Positions 24,066 through 27,469 of a stretch of DNA of 27,469 nucleotides are shown piece by piece. Under the pieces are notes generated by a model. The model saw only the letters and a program-made list of their open reading frames with translations. It searched no databases and had not been told where the DNA came from. Both the position numbers and the translations under genes were made by a program. Each line of letters opens with the position of its first letter. Within the stretch, counting starts at the first letter, position 1. Location of the stretch: NCBI GenBank assembly GCA_965183855.1, contig CBCYMI010000014.1, forward strand, positions 1 through 27,469. The letters are read 5' to 3'. Source of the stretch: CBCYMI01 sp965183855 (GTDB lineage: Bacteria > Pseudomonadota > Alphaproteobacteria > Caulobacterales > Maricaulaceae).

Positions 24066-24980
24066 TTATTTTTTTTCAGCAGATTTGGTTTGATCTGACA
24101 TGCTAGAATCAAGTGCGATCTTTCCATCTGCTATTGGCATTTTTTTTGTTAAAATCCGTAATAATCTTCCCAAAACAGTTTTTAAATGCTGCCTATGCAC
24201 AACCATATCAACCATTCCCTTTTTCTTTAAATATTCTGCTCTTTGAAATCCGCCTGGTAGTTTTTCACGAATAGTTTGTTCAATAACACGAGGACCTGCA
24301 AACCCTATTAAAGCACCAGGTTCTGCAATATGAACATCTCCCAGCATGGCATAAGACGCACTAACCCCTCCTGTTGTTGGATCTGTCAAGACAACAAGAT
24401 AAGGCAATCTTTTCTGCCTAAGTTTTTGAATTGCAATAATCGTACGAGGCAATTGCATTAATGAAAACGTTCCTTCCTGCATTCTTGCACCACCTGACGA
24501 AGTATAGATAATCAAAGGCGTTTTCTCCTGACAGGCACGCTCACATGTTTTAACAAATGCTTCACCAGCAGCAAGACCAAGAGAGCCTCCCATAAAAGCA
24601 AAATTCTGGACAAGTATCGTTGTTTTAATACTTTCCAAATATCCTATTGCCGCACACATTGCGTCTTTATATCCTGTTTTCTGTCTTGAGGATTTTAATC
24701 GATCAACATAGCGTTTTTCATCCTTAAATTTTAAGGGATCCGTTAACACATCAGGAAATTCAATTTCTTCATACTGACCGTCAAAACTATAATCAAAACG
24801 ATATTTAGGCCCTATCCTCATATGATAACCCGCAGGCGTTACAAATTGAGCCTGTTCAAGATCTTTATGGAAAATCATTTCACCAGAAATAGGACATTTA
24901 ATCCAGAGATTATCTGGAATATCTCGTTTAGAAAACATTTTTTTAATACCTGGGGGCGTTAATTGCGAAAACCAGTTCAT
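24066..24980 (-). CDS. accD: acetyl-CoA carboxylase carboxyltransferase subunit beta
   Basis: This 304-residue subunit, with AccA, transfers the carboxyl group from biotin to acetyl-CoA in the first step of fatty acid synthesis. The crotonase-like core is complete: FAFMGGSLGLAAGEAF, IIYTSSGGARMQEGTFSLMQ, LTDPTTGGVSASYAMLGD and GFAGPRVIEQTIREKLP. The N-terminal zinc ribbon is unusual: where E. coli has C-x2-C-x15-C-x2-C, this protein has C29-x2-S32-x15-T48-x2-G51, so only one ligand remains at unchanged spacing. I start it at 24980 (MNWFSQL, as in other AccD); AAGGA lies five bases before it. An ATG two codons earlier (24986) is possible. It heads the accD-folC pair. Confidence 0.93.
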   Translation of the reverse strand: MNWFSQLTPPGIKKMFSKRDIPDNLWIKCPISGEMIFHKDLEQAQFVTPAGYHMRIGPKYRFDYSFDGQYEEIEFPDVLTDPLKFKDEKRYVDRLKSSRQKTGYKDAMCAAIGYLESIKTTILVQNFAFMGGSLGLAAGEAFVKTCERACQEKTPLIIYTSSGGARMQEGTFSLMQLPRTIIAIQKLRQKRLPYLVVLTDPTTGGVSASYAMLGDVHIAEPGALIGFAGPRVIEQTIREKLPGGFQRAEYLKKKGMVDMVVHRQHLKTVLGRLLRILTKKMPIADGKIALDSSMSDQTKSAEKK

Positions 24981-25424
24981 ACCCATCCTTTCCTTTTTAT
25001 CAAAGGTGTTTTTATTGTTTAATGCCTGAATTTGATAACACTCAGCAAATGATTTTTCTGTTAATCTATTTAAAAGACCTGCATTGATTAACTTAATTTA
25101 TAAAGCCTTTTAGCCAGAGATGCAAAAATTTTTATAATCACATATAACCTATCTGGTACAAGCATTATATTTTCAAAAGAATATTCTTTTAAAGCCCCCC
25201 CTTCCAATCATCTCACTTAGAGTCTCATGATGAGAAGTCACATTCATTAGAAACCATTAATTTAAAAATACGTTGCAAAAAACATACCTTTCATATCCTT
25301 GAAATAGTCTCTGGCTAATTTTATGTAGATTGTTAATGTCAACTCAAAATATCTCAGTCCAGATTTAATATTTTCTGATGAGAATATACTTCAATACTCT
25401 CTTTGTCTCTTTCTTTTTTAACAA
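24981..25424. other. intergenic region upstream of accD
   Basis: About 440 AT-rich bases lie between accD and the LtrA pseudogene. A small perfect dyad TCTCAT-G-ATGAGA is at 25223-25235. The trp genes often found before accD in relatives are not here. No gene is credible. Confidence 0.5.
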
Positions 25425-26647
25425 TCAAAGCTTTCCAAATTCCAATCCTGTCTTTTTTCCAACATGATATGTATCATAAAGAGTAAAGCCTAAAAGAATA
25501 AAAAAAATAGGATAATATAAAATATACAGGTTCCATTCTCATGCCTATAATCGCAAGAAATCCCATTTTAAACCCTACCAATAATCGTATTAAAAAACTA
25601 GTATCTTTTAATTTTCTGCTCCCAATATAACGCAATATCGCCAATCCAAACATAGCAAAACTCGTCGAAAGCGCAAGTAACAGCCCACCAAGATCGTGCA
25701 TTTCCATCATAATAGGAACATCTTTTGCAATTGCTTTCAATGTTAAATAAAGTCCAGAACCCATTGCACCAATTGCGGTAAAAATCAAATAATGTCCATA
25801 TCCCCATATAAACGCAATTCTGCGATTGCGTTTAAGTGCTTTGGAATAATCTCACCCCAAAATATAACCACCAGATACTGGAGGCTCCTAAAAATGCCAA
25901 CCATCCCATAAAAATCATTTCTGTTGTTGTATGCTCTTTTAAAAGAAGTGCGATTCCTGCCATGGATTCACCAAGTAGAATAATAACAAAAAGCCCGTAA
26001 CGTTCTGATATATGACCAATATGAATAGGCATACATCCCTTTGAATAAAAATCTGCTAAAATAGTTAAAATTGCAGAATAGACAATAATACCAACCCAAA
26101 GATAATAGCATAAAGGAGCACCAATAAACCCCGATATAAAAAATCCCAAACTTGTTCCCAATTCTCCTATTCCTTTAAAAAAACTAAACGTTTTTTCTGG
26201 TTTCCATTCAGGGTTATGCTCTGATGTTTTTCTAGAAATCGTTATTTTTTTTCTAGAAAAACACGAAAACTCATAATAGACAAAACAAAAAACATGCCCG
26301 ACAATACCCATGAGAAAAACCAATAATTACCAAATTCTAATTTTGGAATCTCAATACTTAACATTAAAGACAAGAAAATTAATTGTAAAAAACCAACTCT
26401 AAAAAAAAGATCATCATTGTCAAAAAAAGAAGCATGCCAGGCACACGCCATCCAAACCCAGAAAACTGGGGGAAAAACAAGGCAATAGATCAAAATATCT
26501 TTTAGGTGAGGCTCGTCCATAAGATTATGAGATAGCCTTAAAATCGCTAAGACAAATCAAAAAAAGCTCAAGCCAGCTTGCCTGACGGTGCCCAATATCT
26601 TCTCCCTGTGGAATAGCTGGCTTTAACCATGGAAACATTCTTTTCAT
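25425..26647 (-). pseudogene. LtrA-family (low temperature requirement A) membrane protein, broken
   Basis: A perfect ribosome binding site (AAAAGGAG) precedes the ATG at 26647. The frame reads MKRMFPWLKPAI and HRQASWLELF, then breaks near 26541-26565, where a seven-A run and a deletion of several bases interrupt the FFDL block. The frame resumes with AILRLSHNLMDEPHLKD and runs to about 26250, where an eight-T run causes a second shift. It resumes as ITISRKTSEHNPEW and continues through ISERYGLFVIILLGES, the best-known LtrA motif. Shifts near 25840 (before ALKRNRRIAFIWGYGHYLIF) and near 25500 follow, and the frame closes at FGKL. Together the pieces give a normal-sized LtrA of about 400 residues with many membrane helices. 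Some breaks sit on homopolymers and could be sequencing errors, but the first is a true deletion. Confidence 0.8.
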
Positions 26648-26864
26648 ATCAATCTCCTTTTAATCAGGTCGACCTATTGATATGATAATAAACAGACCAT
26701 AACCCTTTATATGGATTGATTCCAAATATTTTTTTCACTAACACCCTTGAATTTATAACTAAGGAAAACTATAAAAACTGATCTAGATCTTATATATAAA
26801 ATTTACAATTTGTAAAACACTAAAAGCCTATAACTATCCTGGTTTATTCCAAAAGGATATATTT

Positions 26865-27469
26865 GTGCTACTCAAAAAAACACTATTTTTCTTAATCTTG
26901 CTTTTTACAAGTTTTATAACCGTCTGGCTATATCTGACAGACCTTTCTCCTCTTTCAATCTTCCTGCCAAAAAATATACAAGCTCCGATAGGAAAACCTC
27001 TTCCTTCAAACGAGAACATCTTACATAAAATAGTATTTGGATCCTGCAATGATCAAAATATGCCGATGAATATTTGGGGACCAATTATTGCAGAAAAACC
27101 AGATATAATGGCTTTAATTGGAGACAATGTCTATGGGAATAGTTTGATTAATAAAAATTCTGTCTCTAGGCTTAAAAAAGCCTATTATACTTTATCTAAA
27201 CGCCCTGAGTTTAAAGTCGCACAACAAAAAATTCCGATTATCTCAATCTGGGATGATGGAGATTATGGCATAACAGATGGTGGTGCTAATTCACTCATCA
27301 AACAACGATCAAAATCTCTTTTTCTAGATTTTTGGAATATTCCAGAACATGATCCAAGGCACAAAAGAGAAGGACTATATCAGTCCTGGATATTCGGAGA
27401 TAAAGGCAAACGGATACAGATTATCTTGCTCGACACACGCTCGTTTAAAACGCCATGGAGACCAACTGA
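26865..27469 (+). CDS. PhoD-like phosphatase/phosphodiesterase, N-terminal part (cut by window edge)
   Basis: The frame opens at GTG 26865, with AAAAGGA seven bases upstream, and is open to the window end (201 codons). The N-terminus (VLLKKTLFFLILLFTSFITVWLY) is a signal or anchor helix, so the enzyme acts outside the cytoplasm. KIVFGSCNDQ, IMALIGDNVYG, PIISIWDDGDYGITDGG and IQIILLDTRSFK follow, matching in order the metallophosphatase core of the PhoD family, where GD(N/Q)xY and WDDxDYG carry metal ligands. The usual histidine in WDDHDYG is glycine here. Substrates of the family are phosphate esters or teichoic acid-like polymers; the substrate here is not known. It is divergent from the LtrA pseudogene, 217 bases away. 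Confidence 0.8.
   Translation, partial: MLLKKTLFFLILLFTSFITVWLYLTDLSPLSIFLPKNIQAPIGKPLPSNENILHKIVFGSCNDQNMPMNIWGPIIAEKPDIMALIGDNVYGNSLINKNSVSRLKKAYYTLSKRPEFKVAQQKIPIISIWDDGDYGITDGGANSLIKQRSKSLFLDFWNIPEHDPRHKREGLYQSWIFGDKGKRIQIILLDTRSFKTPWRPT

Noticed and set aside
25474..26520. Three or four separate small membrane protein genes
   Set aside because: The fragments join in order into one LtrA-family protein, so they are parts of a single broken gene.

Overview
The window looks like chromosomal DNA of a low-GC alphaproteobacterium, most likely an insect-associated Acetobacteraceae such as Commensalibacter or a relative. This placement is an inference. It rests on the AT-rich composition, the DUF2336 protein (an alphaproteobacterial family), the accD-folC pair, and the long gaps and many decayed sequences. 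No marker gene in the window fixes the genus.

Left part (1-9765). A partial PAS-GGDEF regulator is cut by the left edge. A family 2 glycosyltransferase and a small four-helix membrane protein form a probable minus-strand operon. Divergent from them is an ArnT/GT-C type membrane glycosyltransferase, and the gap between carries a 28-bp tandem repeat next to a TATAAT box. Then come a DUF2336 protein on the minus strand, an MFS exporter and an oligopeptidase B with a lipoprotein-like leader. The DUF2336/MFS gap holds a perfect FNR/FixK-type box.

Middle part (9766-22500). The region is bracketed by two decayed copies, in opposite orientation, of the same IS1595/IS1016-like element. Between them lies a complete TonB2-type energy-transduction cluster on the minus strand, in transcription order DUF3450, TtpC-like ExbB, ExbB2, ExbD, ExbD, TonB and TPR protein. 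This is close to the Vibrio TonB2 layout but has two ExbD genes. It is preceded by a very AT-rich, repeat-laden upstream region. A tRNA-Gln(UUG) gene, with a partial copy of its 3' end beside it, and the signal peptide peptidase sppA follow.

Right part (22548-27469). folC and accD lie on the minus strand. Next comes an LtrA-family pseudogene with several frame lesions behind a perfect ribosome binding site. The window ends inside a PhoD-like phosphatase gene.

The most notable points are the TonB2-like cluster bracketed by inverted IS remnants, the tRNA-Gln 3'-end duplication, the loss of three of four zinc-ligand positions in AccD, the FNR-type box, and the tandem operator-like repeat. I found no CRISPR array, rRNA gene, or convincing wholly new multi-gene system.
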